Origin: Bacillus sp. OV322
GTDB taxonomy: Bacteria > Bacillota > Bacilli > Bacillales > DSM-1321
Assembly: GCF_900112495.1 (NCBI RefSeq)
Contig: NZ_FOMA01000008.1
Coordinates: 96,126 to 160,125 of the forward strand
Reading direction: 5' to 3'
Length of the DNA stretch: 64,000 nucleotides
Below are positions 52,850-63,930 of the stretch, piece by piece (position 1 is the stretch's first letter; each line of letters opens with the position of its first letter). Below the pieces are notes generated by a model, which saw only the letters and a list, made by a program, of their open reading frames with translations, made no database searches and was not told the DNA's origin. Made by a program: the position numbers and the translations under genes.

Positions 52850-53086
52850 TCTCATATGCCCCCTTGTGTATCTTCCGGCATTTCCCTTATATATACAGCA
52901 TAATGTCTTTTTCAAAAAGCGGACTATGGTGACTGCGCCGAATATTGATTTTCGCTAAGCTCTGAACTCCGCAAAAATCAAGCGGCAGCTAAATGACGCT
53001 TTTTAAAATATTTTAAAAGGCCGTATAATCCCAGCGAAAACATCCGTTTAATAAAGTGAAACCTTTTTGGAAATGGAGTGTGTCAG

Positions 53087-53461
53087 ATGAATAGTCCAAT
53101 AAAAAATAAGATAAATACCGTATTTATCCCTGTCACAAACCTGGAAAGGTCAGCTGCCTGGTACAGCCGGCTGCTTGGCCAGGAATACAAAGAAAATCAA
53201 GCGAAGCGCCCTGTGTTTAATGTGAAAATGAGCGAGTACACAGGTCTGACTCTGGATGCAGGAGCAGAAGACAATCCAAATAGCCCTGCACCTTCTGAAT
53301 ATCCGATTTTTAATTTCCATACTGACTCTATCGGCAATGCAAGGCAGTATATTAAGGAAATGGGATATGAAGGAGATATGGAAATCGTGAAATTTGACGA
53401 TTTTTCTTTCTTTACTGTTAAGGATCCTGATGGGAATATTATTATGATTTGCAGCGGCTGA
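53087..53461 (+). CDS. VOC family (glyoxalase/bleomycin-resistance fold) protein
   Basis: From ATG 53087 the protein has 124 residues with two beta-alpha-beta-beta-beta modules: NTVFIPVTNLERSAAWYSRLLGQEY at the start and FFTVKDPDGNIIMICSG at the end (the DPDGN-I/E signature; the usual metal Glu reads Met here). It may be a metal-free binding protein or antibiotic-sequestering protein. The substrate is unknown. It stands alone before repeat R4. Confidence 0.88.
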   Translation: MNSPIKNKINTVFIPVTNLERSAAWYSRLLGQEYKENQAKRPVFNVKMSEYTGLTLDAGAEDNPNSPAPSEYPIFNFHTDSIGNARQYIKEMGYEGDMEIVKFDDFSFFTVKDPDGNIIMICSG

Positions 53462-53575
53462 GGAAAGGAACGCGTGATGAATGAATATCCGCTTACTGGG
53501 TAAGATTTCAAGGATGTCTATAAAGGGGCTTTTAAGAATGGTCTCACGGGGAGCTTTTTATAGACCTTTTTTAAT

Positions 53576-53690
53576 TAGGCTCTTTTTTTAAAATTGTTGT
53601 TTTTTTAATTTGTTATATGAGTCGTTCCCATTGTCAAGTCAGGCTGATTGGAGCGTAAGGTGTGAGACTCCTGCGGGATTGGCAAAAAAA
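53576..53690 (+). repeat. dispersed intergenic repeat, copy R4 (left half)
   Basis: GGCTCTTTTTTTAAAATTG, CCCATTGTCAAGTCAGGC and GATTGGAGCGTAAGGTGTGA to CTGCGGGATTGGC match R2, then similarity stops abruptly. The MarR promoter starts 12 bp later. Confidence 0.88.
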
Positions 53691-53702
53691 ATTAAAATTA
53701 AA

Positions 53703-53731
53703 TTGACAACTACTTAATGCGGATATATATT
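53703..53731 (+). promoter_or_regulatory. sigma-A promoter of the marR-efflux operon
   Basis: TTGACA (53703-53708), 17 bp, TATATT (53726-53731). An A/T palindrome around TTAAATATTAA just downstream may be the MarR operator. Confidence 0.8.
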
Positions 53732-53799
53732 TAGTAATGTTAAATATTAATCAAAGTTAATTATTGTGCGGCTTGGATAATTCAAACAGGAGGGTTCAT

Positions 53800-54234
53800 G
53801 TGGAAGGCACACAGAAATATTATGACCGGATACAAACCGGGCTTCAAGTCACTATCCAAAAGATACAGCCAGAAATGCTTGAAGCATTGAATAACCAGGG
53901 AGTCACACCGACACAATGGTTTGTTCTTTTTTTTATAAAAAATAATGGACTATGCAGAATTTCTCAGCTGGTTGACCTGATGGAAGTCAAGCCGAGTGCA
54001 GCTACCTTTATGATCGACCGGCTCGAGCAGGGCGGATTTGTGTTCCGGGAGCACGACACAAAAGATAGAAGAGTTGTCAATATCGGGCTGACCGATAAAG
54101 GGAGAGAAAAGTTTGAAATTATTTTATCTGAGAGAAGGGCTATTGTGGAACGCTGGCTTTCCATACTGTCAAAACAAGAGCTGTCCATGATGGCAGACAT
54201 TATGGAAAAGCTTGCTGGCAGCACTGCAATTTGA
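53800..54234 (+). CDS. MarR family regulator
   Basis: From GTG 53800, after CAGGAGGG, the protein has 144 residues with a winged helix: VTPTQWFVLFFIKNNGLCRISQLVDLMEVKPSAATFMIDRLEQGGFVFREHDTKDRRVVNIGLTDKG. The KPSAATFMIDRLEQGGFV recognition helix and DKDRR-like wing (DTKDRRVV) are standard. It precedes the DHA2 exporter gene by 46 bp in one operon, so it most likely represses the operon until a drug binds. Confidence 0.93.
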   Translation: MEGTQKYYDRIQTGLQVTIQKIQPEMLEALNNQGVTPTQWFVLFFIKNNGLCRISQLVDLMEVKPSAATFMIDRLEQGGFVFREHDTKDRRVVNIGLTDKGREKFEIILSERRAIVERWLSILSKQELSMMADIMEKLAGSTAI

Positions 54235-54265
54235 TTGATATTAAAGAGAGAATAGATTGATTTAA

Positions 54266-55891
<1,626 letters not shown>

Positions 55892-55907
55892 CATAGAGAT
55901 AAAGGAA

Positions 55908-55943
55908 ACAAACAGCCAGGATAAATTCCTGGCTGTTTGTTTT
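55908..55943 (+). terminator. intrinsic terminator
   Basis: ACAAACAGCCAGGA pairs perfectly with TCCTGGCTGTTTGT, followed by TTTTTT. Confidence 0.97.
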
Positions 55944-56124
55944 TTTAAGGAAATTAAGAAGATTAAAATTGTACAAATTAATCATTTTTCATCCGCAAGT
56001 TCATCATAAATGCCGGTTGGATGATTAAACAAGAGAGAGTTTTTTAGGAGAAAAGCAATAGCATCAATTATGAGAGCAGTCAGTTAAATCCGGGGATTTT
56101 TTTTATGGTTTTTAAAGTCTGCGG

Positions 56125-56253
56125 TTATTCCAAATCGTTATTAATCTGCTCTTCATATTGCTCGTGTTTTGACCCATTGTAAAGCTGGTTGATTTCCCGT
56201 GCTACTTCATCCAAGAACTCATCAGAAAGCAGCGGATTTTTTTCCTTGCGCAT
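56125..56253 (-). CDS. small acidic protein, 42 residues
   Basis: On the minus strand ATG 56253, preceded by AAAGAGGTGGG, opens a frame to TAA 56125. The protein begins MRKEKNPLLSDEFLDEVARE and ends EEQINNDLE; it is helical, acidic and without membrane segments. I do not recognise a family. The ribosome binding site and compact coding character make it likely real. Confidence 0.55.
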   Translation of the reverse strand: MRKEKNPLLSDEFLDEVAREINQLYNGSKHEQYEEQINNDLE

Positions 56254-56613
56254 AACGGCCCACCTCTTTCGTTTATTATTTGCCTATTGGAGAATTCCAT
56301 ACATATAAGGTAAGCATATAACATATTCCTTAAATTTTCTAATTATTTGCTCAATATATATAAATATTGTGATAAAAGACTCTTGAATTAAGCGTACTTT
56401 TGTAATTCATTGAAGAGTGTCTCATGCCCCAGGTATTTTGTACAAGAGGAGGCTGCAAAAACTAACGTAACCAGCAGGTGCAGAAGCTCCGAAATGTCTG
56501 GAACGATGGGTTTTAGCAGGAGTATAAGATAAAAAACCTTCATATACCTTTCACGAGCTAATGAAATTTTCATTCAGCTTTTATCTATGCTGAGGCTTTC
56601 TGACTATTTATAA
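56254..56613. other. A/T-rich region upstream of amylolytic operon
   Basis: 360 bp with no supportable gene. It must contain the promoter of the pullulanase gene near its right end. Confidence 0.4.
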
Positions 56614-56627
56614 TGAAAGCGATTTCA
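56614..56627 (+). promoter_or_regulatory. cre site (CcpA operator)
   Basis: TGAAAGCGATTTCA matches every position of the Bacillus cre consensus TGWAANCGNTNWCA, 70 bp before the pullulanase start. This predicts glucose repression of the starch-degrading genes. Confidence 0.9.
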
Positions 56628-56697
56628 ATATGTTTTTTAACGTGATAAAGTAGAGAAGGATTATTCCACATAATGTCAGGAAAAGGGAGGGGTTTGG

Positions 56698-59598
56698 GTG
56701 AGCTTCAAATTGTTTAAAAAAGGGATTGCGGCAACGGCAGCATGTATCCTATTGCTGGGGATGATTTTTTCATTCAGTTTTGCGCAAACGTTTGCAGTGG
56801 GAAAAACTAAGATTATTATTCACTATCAGGAAGCGGAAGGAAATACGAAGGATTGGAATTTATGGGTCTTCCCTGAGGGGGGCGAGGGAAAAGCCTATCC
56901 GTTTACAGGCAGCGATGCCTTTGGCAAGGTTGCCGAGATAGAATTGGATGGGAACTTAAAAAAAGCAGGATTTATCGTACGAACTGACAGCTGGGAAAAA
57001 GACGGCGGCGACCGAATGATTGATATTTCTGGGGGAGAAGGCGAGGTCTGGGTAAAATCCGGGGACGATCGTACATATACAGAGCCTCCTGACGGGGAAT
57101 ATCGCAATCTTCCTTCCTATGAAAATATTAATGTAACAGTCCATTATTTCCGTTATGACAATCAGTATGATGGCTGGAATTTATGGGCATGGCCTGAAGG
57201 CGGCAATGGCGAAGCAGTGACATTTAAGGAAAGTGACGATTATGGAAGAGTGGCGCACATCGTTTTGCATAATCTAAAGGATGTTCATAAGGTAGGGATG
57301 ATTGTAAGGAAGAGCACGGCGGAAAACGAGTGGGCGGAAAAAGATGTTGATAACCGCTTCGTGACAAAATTTAATCCGGACGGCTCAGCCGAGATATGGA
57401 TCGCACAAGGGCAGGATCGGATTTATTATGATAAAGATTCTGTGGATAAGACGCCGAAAATCGTTAAAGCTTCAATTGATGCTTTTAATGAGATTACCTT
57501 TGAAACGAATTTTCCTTTTGATGCATCCAAAGCTGGATTATCACTCGCAGGAGACGCAAAAATCAAGGAAGTCATACCTTACGATAGTAAAACGGGAAGC
57601 TTCACAAATAAAGTGAAAATTATAACGAAAAATAATCTGGACCTGTCAAAAACCTATGAAGTAACAAAGGAGAATTTCGGAACGGCGCCTGTTGAAACGG
57701 GAAAGGTGGTACGTTCTCCGGAGTTTGATTCCCTTTTCTATTATCCTGGGCATGATTTAGGAAATACCTATACGAAGAGAGGAACGTCATTCCGTGTCTG
57801 GGCCCCAACGGCTAGCGAAGCAAAACTTGTAACCTACCGTTCCTGGGATGACAAAACAGGGAAGGAGACTTCTCTCAAGAAAGCAGAACGGGGAACCTGG
57901 ACTTCCTTCATTAAAGGAGACCAGGAGGGTTTAATCTATACGTATAAGGTGAAAATCGGAAACAAATGGAATGAAGCAGTTGATCCGTACGTCCGCGCAG
58001 TAACTGTTAATGGAGATAAAGGTGCAGTGATTGATCTTAATAAAACGAATCCTGCTAAGTGGAGCGGCAGAATGAAGCCGTTCACACCTGAAGATGCAAT
58101 TATTTACGAACTGCATGTTAGAGATCTTTCGGAGGATCCTAAATCCGGGATTAAAAATAAAGGTAAGTATCTGGGCGCAGCAGAGGAAGGGACTAAAGGG
58201 CCCGGCGGTGTTAAAACAGGATTGAATCATATCAAGGATTTGGGTGTAACTCATGTACAGCTTCTGCCAATCTATGATTACCGGACAGTAGATGAAACAA
58301 AGCTCGATCAGCCGCAATTCAATTGGGGATATGACCCTAAGAACTATAATGCTCCTGAGGGGTCGTATTCAACAGATCCATATAATCCTGTCAAGCGGAT
58401 CACAGAGGTTAAACAGATGGTCCAATCTCTTCACAAAAATAATTTAAGAGTGATTATGGATGTGGTTTATAACCATATGTTTTCTACTAGTGAATCAAAC
58501 TTCCAGCAGCTTGTTCCCGGCTATTATTTCAGATATAACGAAGACGGAACATTGGCCAATGGGTCAGGGGTAGGAAATGATACAGCATCCGAGCGGAAAA
58601 TGATGAGGAAATTCATTGTCGACTCTGTAAGCTACTGGGCGAAGGAGTATAACCTGGACGGCTTCCGATTTGATTTAATGGGGATTCTTGATGTGACAAC
58701 CATGAATGAAGTAAGGAAGTCTTTGAATAAAATCGATCCTTCCATCATCGTTCTTGGAGAAGGATGGGATCTGAATACCCCGCTTGATCCTTCTCTGAAG
58801 GCCAATCAAAAGAATGCTTCAAAAATGACAGGAATTGCTCATTTTAATGACGGCATTCGGGATGCCATAAAAGGCAGTGTCTTTGAAGATGGTGATCCGG
58901 GCTTTGTGAACGGAAAAGAAAATACCGAAAATAGCATTAAAGAAGGAATAAAAGCAGGTATTGATTACCCTGCCTCCATTGCCGCATATAAGGACCCGGA
59001 GCAGGTTGTCGAGTATGCGGAAGCACATGACAATCTTACTCTTTGGGATAAATTGCAGAAGACCAACCCGGAAGATTCACTTGCGGTCAGGAAAAAAATG
59101 CATGAGCTTGCTTCTTCCATTGTCCTGACGTCCCAGGGAATTTCATTTATTCATGCGGGGCAGGAGTTCATGAGAACAAAGGGCGGAAATGGAAACAGCT
59201 ACAATGCACCAGACTCCACAAATCAGCTTGACTGGCAAAGGCGTGCTGATTTTGATAAAGAAGTAAAGTATATGAAAGGGCTTATTGAGCTTCGAAAAGG
59301 CCACCCTGCCTTAAGGATGAGAACAGCTTCTGATATCCGCAAGCATTTATCATTCCTTGAAGCACCGAAAAATACGGTGGCGTACCATATTAATGGACAT
59401 GCCAATCGAGATCATGCAAAAGACCTTACTGTTATTTACAATGCCAACAGAAAAGCTGTTTCTGTTGCTCTTCCATCCCGAGGGACGTGGAAGGTGCTTG
59501 TAAACGGAGAAAAATCAGGGAATAAAACCTTGCAGATTATAAAAGGATCAAAAGTCACTGTGCCTGCACTGAGCACTTTTGTACTTGAAGTAAAATAA
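56698..59598 (+). CDS. pulA: secreted type I pullulanase with two CBM41-like modules
   Basis: This 966-residue protein starts at GTG 56698 after GGGAGGGG. A signal peptide (to about residue 33) is followed by two starch-binding CBM41-like modules (about 36-135 and 138-235; WNLWVFPEGGEG and WNLWAWPEGGNG). A linker domain, a CBM48-like module (about 335-445) and the GH13 barrel follow. FNWGYDPKNY (541-550) is the type I pullulanase signature. Catalytic residues are Asp659 in GFRFDLMG, Glu688 in GEGWDL and Asp778 in EAHDNLTLWD. It cuts alpha-1,6 branches of pullulan and starch outside the cell. Confidence 0.96.
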   Translation: MSFKLFKKGIAATAACILLLGMIFSFSFAQTFAVGKTKIIIHYQEAEGNTKDWNLWVFPEGGEGKAYPFTGSDAFGKVAEIELDGNLKKAGFIVRTDSWEKDGGDRMIDISGGEGEVWVKSGDDRTYTEPPDGEYRNLPSYENINVTVHYFRYDNQYDGWNLWAWPEGGNGEAVTFKESDDYGRVAHIVLHNLKDVHKVGMIVRKSTAENEWAEKDVDNRFVTKFNPDGSAEIWIAQGQDRIYYDKDSVDKTPKIVKASIDAFNEITFETNFPFDASKAGLSLAGDAKIKEVIPYDSKTGSFTNKVKIITKNNLDLSKTYEVTKENFGTAPVETGKVVRSPEFDSLFYYPGHDLGNTYTKRGTSFRVWAPTASEAKLVTYRSWDDKTGKETSLKKAERGTWTSFIKGDQEGLIYTYKVKIGNKWNEAVDPYVRAVTVNGDKGAVIDLNKTNPAKWSGRMKPFTPEDAIIYELHVRDLSEDPKSGIKNKGKYLGAAEEGTKGPGGVKTGLNHIKDLGVTHVQLLPIYDYRTVDETKLDQPQFNWGYDPKNYNAPEGSYSTDPYNPVKRITEVKQMVQSLHKNNLRVIMDVVYNHMFSTSESNFQQLVPGYYFRYNEDGTLANGSGVGNDTASERKMMRKFIVDSVSYWAKEYNLDGFRFDLMGILDVTTMNEVRKSLNKIDPSIIVLGEGWDLNTPLDPSLKANQKNASKMTGIAHFNDGIRDAIKGSVFEDGDPGFVNGKENTENSIKEGIKAGIDYPASIAAYKDPEQVVEYAEAHDNLTLWDKLQKTNPEDSLAVRKKMHELASSIVLTSQGISFIHAGQEFMRTKGGNGNSYNAPDSTNQLDWQRRADFDKEVKYMKGLIELRKGHPALRMRTASDIRKHLSFLEAPKNTVAYHINGHANRDHAKDLTVIYNANRKAVSVALPSRGTWKVLVNGEKSGNKTLQIIKGSKVTVPALSTFVLEVK

Positions 59599-59672
59599 GT
59601 AAATGATGAAGTGGAGGTCAGGTAAGAAAAATCCTGATCTTCCTTTTACAACTATTTCAGGAGGAAAAAGAT

Positions 59673-62099
59673 ATGAAAAGAAAGCCTCTCTTTCTTGTAA
59701 TCCTGTTTTTTATGTTCTGCTCGTTTTTAACACCGGCCCACTCGAGTGCTGCAGATTACAGCAAGGTTGTAGTCAGGGGAAGTGAAGCGCCGCTTGACTG
59801 GGGCTCGGATAATAACCAGCTTGCCAAGCAAAGCGATGGAACCTGGATATCTAAGCCCATTCCTCTGGCAGGAGGAAAAACGCTTGAATTTAAATATGTA
59901 AGAGACGGAAATTGGATGGATGGAGACAACTTAACATACACCCCTCCTCAATCAGGGAACTACGTCTTTGTTTTTCACCCTGATAACGAAAGGACAGTGG
60001 ATCTTAAGCTTACAGAAGCTGAAGGAAAAGTGACCTTAAACCTGACCATGCCCGCTTCTGCTCCCAGCTGGGCAGTTCCATCTGTAGCTTCCAGTCTCAA
60101 TAATTTCAATTATGGAGTCACTTACATGAAAAGAACAGGTGAAAGAACCTGGACCCTTACTTTAACGGGCAATCCGGGCGAATCGTTCACATACCTGTAT
60201 GGGCTGGGGGATATGAGATATGCAGAAGACCGCCAGCTGCCCCGTGAAGCAGTTTTCAGCAAAGAAGGAACAATCTTCAATGATACAATTTCATCTTTTA
60301 AAGCTGTCCCTGTAGCAATCAATGTGAGCCATAATTATGACTTTATGCCAAAGGTGCCTGACAGCAAGGATAATGTGCGGATAAAGGTCAAGGCTGAACA
60401 CTATGGCCCTATTGATAAAGGGGGAATTTATTATACAACCGACGGATCTTCTCCTTCCGGAAAAAGAGGGAAGGTGCTAAGAGGGCATTTTGTTCCACTG
60501 ACAGTACAATCATCGTCGAAAAATGAGGAAGGAATGATTACAACTGTCTTCAGCGGAATGATACCGAAGCAGAAAAATCAGACTAGAGTAAAATACAAAA
60601 CAGATATTTGGTACTCAAAGGGGCAAGGATCTCAATTTGCAGATACCAATAGCCTCACAGCTGAAGATGCCACGGAATTTGCTTATTATGTGGATCAGTT
60701 CAAATCTCCCGATTGGGCCAAAACTGGATCCATTTATCAGATTTTCGTGGACAGATTCATGAATGGGAATTTAAAAAATGACGATCCCAAAAGCCTTGCC
60801 CTGCCATATGATGAGCGACTTAAGGGCTGGATGGGCGGTGATCTTGCCGGTGTAAAAGAAAAACTTGGATACATTCAGAGCCTGGGTATTAAAACAATTT
60901 GGATATCCCCTGTATTTGAGGGTCCTTATTCACATGGCTACCATCCGGCAAGTTTCACGAAAATCGACCGCCGTTTCGGTGATGAGCAATTAATGAAATC
61001 AATTATTAAAGAAGCGCACCGCAGAGGGATGAAAGCTGTATATGACCTTGTCCCGAATCATACTTCAAACCAGCATCCGTTTTTCAAGGATGCACAAAAA
61101 AATGGAGAAAAGAGCCCTTACTATAAGTGGTATACCTTTACGCACTGGCCGGACAAATATGAAACCTTCAGCGGTGTTTCAGAACTCCCGCAGTTAAACA
61201 ATGACAATCCAGACACTAGAAACTATATGCTGAAAACGGTTGTGCCATTTTGGCTTAAAAATTTGGGGTTTGATGGATTCAGGCTGGATTATGCAAAAGG
61301 CCCGAGCTACAGCTTTTGGGTGGATTTCAGATATGCTGTAAAAAGAATTAATCCAAATGCCTATATTTTTGGAGAGGTTTGGGACAGCCGCGAAAAAATC
61401 AGCACCTATGCTGGAAAACTCGATGGTGCTCTCGACTTCCCTATGCAAGGCGCACTTAGCGATGTTTTCGCAAAAAATAAATCTATGAAGGAACTCGGGG
61501 AAGCAATCACAAGCAACGAGAAAACATATCCGAAGGAATTCCGGATGAATACGTTCCTCGATAACCATGATATGCCGCGTTTCTTATTCGAAGCAGGCGG
61601 GGATACAAATAAATTAAAGCTGGCTGCTGCTGCACAATTTACCCTGCCAGGCACACCTGTTGTCTATTACGGAACAGAAGTCGGCCTATCGCAAAGCAAA
61701 GACCATAATCAGGCTGCGGATTATAAAGACCGCTATTTCCGCGAAATGATGCCGTGGGATCCGAAGGTTCAAAACCTGGAACTAAAAAAGTATTATCAGC
61801 AATGGATTTCCCTGAGAAACCATGAAATAGCCCTTCAAAAAGGCACCTATAAACAAAAGCTTATAAATGATAATGTGCTTGTTTTTGAAAGAAGCTATAA
61901 GAAAGACCGCCTGCTTGTTGTCATAAACAAATCGCAAACCCAGCCTGTAAAGCTAAGCAGTGCTGACTTTAAATATGCTGAAAATGCCTTTACGCATAAG
62001 TACCTGAAAACACAAAAAACAGGCAGTATCAGTCTTCCTGCAGTAAAAGGAACAGTTTCAGTTTATAAACTTTCCAGCACTCAGCATAAGGGGAAGTAA
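59673..62099 (+). CDS. secreted GH13 alpha-amylase/neopullulanase-type enzyme
   Basis: This 808-residue protein starts at ATG 59673 after AGGAGG. A signal peptide (to about 26) precedes about 320 residues of N-terminal beta modules: KVVVRGSEAPLDWG (starch-binding or CBM-like), a second module (about 120-200), and IDKGGIYYTTDGSSPSGKRG-type repeat. The GH13 barrel starts at about 350 (GSIYQIFVDRFMNGN). Catalytic residues are Asp539 (GFRLDYAKG), Glu568 (FGEVWD) and Asp633 (FLDNHDMPRF). YDLVPNHTS is conserved region I. It starts 74 bp after pulA and works with it on starch. Confidence 0.93.
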   Translation: MKRKPLFLVILFFMFCSFLTPAHSSAADYSKVVVRGSEAPLDWGSDNNQLAKQSDGTWISKPIPLAGGKTLEFKYVRDGNWMDGDNLTYTPPQSGNYVFVFHPDNERTVDLKLTEAEGKVTLNLTMPASAPSWAVPSVASSLNNFNYGVTYMKRTGERTWTLTLTGNPGESFTYLYGLGDMRYAEDRQLPREAVFSKEGTIFNDTISSFKAVPVAINVSHNYDFMPKVPDSKDNVRIKVKAEHYGPIDKGGIYYTTDGSSPSGKRGKVLRGHFVPLTVQSSSKNEEGMITTVFSGMIPKQKNQTRVKYKTDIWYSKGQGSQFADTNSLTAEDATEFAYYVDQFKSPDWAKTGSIYQIFVDRFMNGNLKNDDPKSLALPYDERLKGWMGGDLAGVKEKLGYIQSLGIKTIWISPVFEGPYSHGYHPASFTKIDRRFGDEQLMKSIIKEAHRRGMKAVYDLVPNHTSNQHPFFKDAQKNGEKSPYYKWYTFTHWPDKYETFSGVSELPQLNNDNPDTRNYMLKTVVPFWLKNLGFDGFRLDYAKGPSYSFWVDFRYAVKRINPNAYIFGEVWDSREKISTYAGKLDGALDFPMQGALSDVFAKNKSMKELGEAITSNEKTYPKEFRMNTFLDNHDMPRFLFEAGGDTNKLKLAAAAQFTLPGTPVVYYGTEVGLSQSKDHNQAADYKDRYFREMMPWDPKVQNLELKKYYQQWISLRNHEIALQKGTYKQKLINDNVLVFERSYKKDRLLVVINKSQTQPVKLSSADFKYAENAFTHKYLKTQKTGSISLPAVKGTVSVYKLSSTQHKGK

Positions 62100-62112
62100 T
62101 AATTGATTTTTG

Positions 62113-62142
62113 CCCGCAATCCATATGGATTGCGGGTTTATT
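62113..62142 (+). terminator. intrinsic terminator
   Basis: CCCGCAATCC-ATAT-GGATTGCGGG is a perfect 10-bp stem with a tetraloop, followed by T-rich sequence, ending the amylolytic operon. Confidence 0.95.
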
Positions 62143-62403
62143 CATTCCGGGTAATTCTCCCGGCGGTGAACCGTAATTAATCCTTCTAAATATATATAAT
62201 GAACAGTAAAAAAGGATACAGTCCAATTACTCGTTTATGATAGCTAAACTATCGTGGTTATGTGTTTAATAAAATGGTTAATAGAAGGCAGGCATTTCTT
62301 GCTGGGACATAAAAATAAATTTTTGCCTGAAAAGGTGATCCAAATTCAGACTTTTGACGTTATCCTGATAAACGACCTTATAAATGAAAAGAGGAGTATA
62401 GAG

Positions 62404-63393
62404 ATGAAACGATTTTCTTCCATTATGGCTGCCGCTTGTTTATCAGGATTGCTCCTCGCAGGGTGCCAGGGAACTCCTGTTATGGACTCTACCCATTCAA
62501 CCCACTCCCATCCAACCAGTCCGGAAAAAAAGAAGCAGGATGGAAAGAAAATGTCCAAGGACCCCATTTTTAAAGAATTTGTACTCTCTGAGGAGGATGC
62601 GGCATCTTTTGTAAACAAACGTATAGAACTGGAAAGAAGGCAAATTGAAGAAAGCGAGGGATTGATTCCGTCTAGGATAAAAATCCCTTCACTAAAAATA
62701 GATACCAAGGTAGAAAAAGCGGGAATCTTAAAGAACGGGGAAATGGATGTTCCGAAAGATGATAAGCATGCGGCATGGTTTGAGCCTGGAACAATCCCGG
62801 GCGAACTGGGAAGTGCTGTGATTGATGGGCATGTGGATAATAAAACTGGACCTGCGGTTTTCTTTAAATTAAAAGATCTGAAAGCAGGAGATGAAATCAT
62901 TCTCTATGACCAGAAATCAAAAAAAATGACTTTTACTGTACAGAAAAAGAAGAGTTATCCATACAAAAGTGCACCGATTAAAGAAATTTTCGGCAAGAGG
63001 GATATGGCAAGGCTGAATGTCATTACCTGCACCGGACTTTTCGACAGGTCAAAGGGCACTCACCAGGAGCGGTTAGTTGTGTATTCAACACTAAAGGAAA
63101 ATGTAAAGGACCAAAAAACCCTGCTTAAAAAGCCTGAATCTCCGCCGGATTTAACTATAAGTGGAACCTTCATTTCCTGGCATGCTGTGAGGCAGGATAC
63201 GATAGTCGGGTACAGAATTTACCGTAAAGATCAAAACGGAGAATATAAATATGCCAAAAGTGTATCGGCCCTCCAGCGAAAAAGTTATACAGATTCCAGT
63301 GCACCTAAGCATCAATACTATGTGACCGCGGTTGATTTGTTCGGCCAGGAATCCAAGCCATCAAAAACAATTCCTGAAGATATGGCCAAATAA
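62404..63393 (+). CDS. class F-like sortase lipoprotein with C-terminal fibronectin type III-like domain
   Basis: From ATG 62404, after AGAGGAG, the protein has 329 residues. Its signal peptide ends in the lipobox LLLAGC (Cys about 22). A Ser/Thr/His-rich and Lys-rich linker follows, then a sortase domain (about 95-235). The sortase catalytic triad reads His143 in DGHVDN, Cys209 in VITCTG and Arg223 in ERLVVYS. About 80 residues follow with fibronectin III style (SWHAVRQDTIVGYRIYRKDQNGEYKYAKS...YYVTAVDLFGQESKPS). Sortases are normally held by a transmembrane helix, so lipid anchoring plus an FN3 tail is unusual. No LPxTG substrate is in the window. The upstream frame from 62254 lacks a start site. 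Confidence 0.88.
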   Translation: MKRFSSIMAAACLSGLLLAGCQGTPVMDSTHSTHSHPTSPEKKKQDGKKMSKDPIFKEFVLSEEDAASFVNKRIELERRQIEESEGLIPSRIKIPSLKIDTKVEKAGILKNGEMDVPKDDKHAAWFEPGTIPGELGSAVIDGHVDNKTGPAVFFKLKDLKAGDEIILYDQKSKKMTFTVQKKKSYPYKSAPIKEIFGKRDMARLNVITCTGLFDRSKGTHQERLVVYSTLKENVKDQKTLLKKPESPPDLTISGTFISWHAVRQDTIVGYRIYRKDQNGEYKYAKSVSALQRKSYTDSSAPKHQYYVTAVDLFGQESKPSKTIPEDMAK

Positions 63394-63400
63394 TGGATTG

Positions 63401-63430
63401 AAAGGCTTTCCGTCTTTTCGGAAGGTCTTT
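63401..63430 (+). terminator. intrinsic terminator
   Basis: AAAGGCTTTCCG pairs with CGGAAGGTCTTT (one mismatch) right after the sortase stop. Confidence 0.75.
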
Positions 63431-63459
63431 GTCATGTATGCAGATTCATTTAGGCTGTA

Positions 63460-63645
63460 AGCTTAGCAGATCTGCTTTCCGATGGGCGGGCGGTGAGCAT
63501 CCCCGGCTGGCGCCTGCCAGTTCTTACCTGTTCCGATATTTTAAGCAGGAGGCGCGGCCTTACACCAATCAACCTGGCTTTACAATGGAATCTCCTCACA
63601 GAACATAAAAACAACAAACTTTAAGAAAAGAGCCATCTCAAAAAA
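63460..63645 (-). repeat. dispersed intergenic repeat, copy R5 (reverse, degenerate middle)
   Basis: On the minus strand it reads GGCTCTTTTCTTAAAG, CCATTGTAAAGCCAGGTTGATTGG, then a diverged centre, GCTCACCGCCCGCCC and CGGAAAGC. Orientation is opposite to R1-R4. Its left end lies about 10-15 bp before the first rRNA promoter. Confidence 0.85.
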
Positions 63646-63651
63646 AGACTG

Positions 63652-63680
63652 TTGACAGGAGCAGAGAAGGCAGTTATTAT
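63652..63680 (+). promoter_or_regulatory. rRNA operon promoter P1
   Basis: TTGACA (63652-63657), 17 bp, TATTAT (63675-63680). Confidence 0.85.
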
Positions 63681-63794
63681 AAGTAAGTACTTTTGATTTA
63701 GGCGGTAAGCCGCATGGCTTCTAATAAATTAATAGTAAGCTGAATAAGTCGCTGATGAATAGCGATTTTTAAAAAGAAGTTCACTTCGCAGAAG

Positions 63795-63823
63795 TTGACA
63801 ACTGATCAACCTCATGTTATGAT
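63795..63823 (+). promoter_or_regulatory. rRNA operon promoter P2
   Basis: TTGACA (63795-63800), 17 bp, TATGAT (63818-63823). Tandem promoters spaced about 140 bp apart are typical of Bacillus rrn operons. Confidence 0.88.
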
Positions 63824-63845
63824 AACTAAGTCGAGTGAACAAGAT

Positions 63846-63868
63846 TGCTCTTTGAAAACTGAACAAAA
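63846..63868 (+). promoter_or_regulatory. rRNA leader antitermination element (boxA-like)
   Basis: TGCTCTTTGAAAACTGAAC-type leader found before Bacillus 16S genes; boxA core TGCTCTTTG binds the Nus factors. Confidence 0.75.
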
Positions 63869-63930
63869 CTAAGCGCCAACGTTTTAAAATAGTGAGCACA
63901 CACTTTAAAAGCAAATGAGCAAGTCAAACA

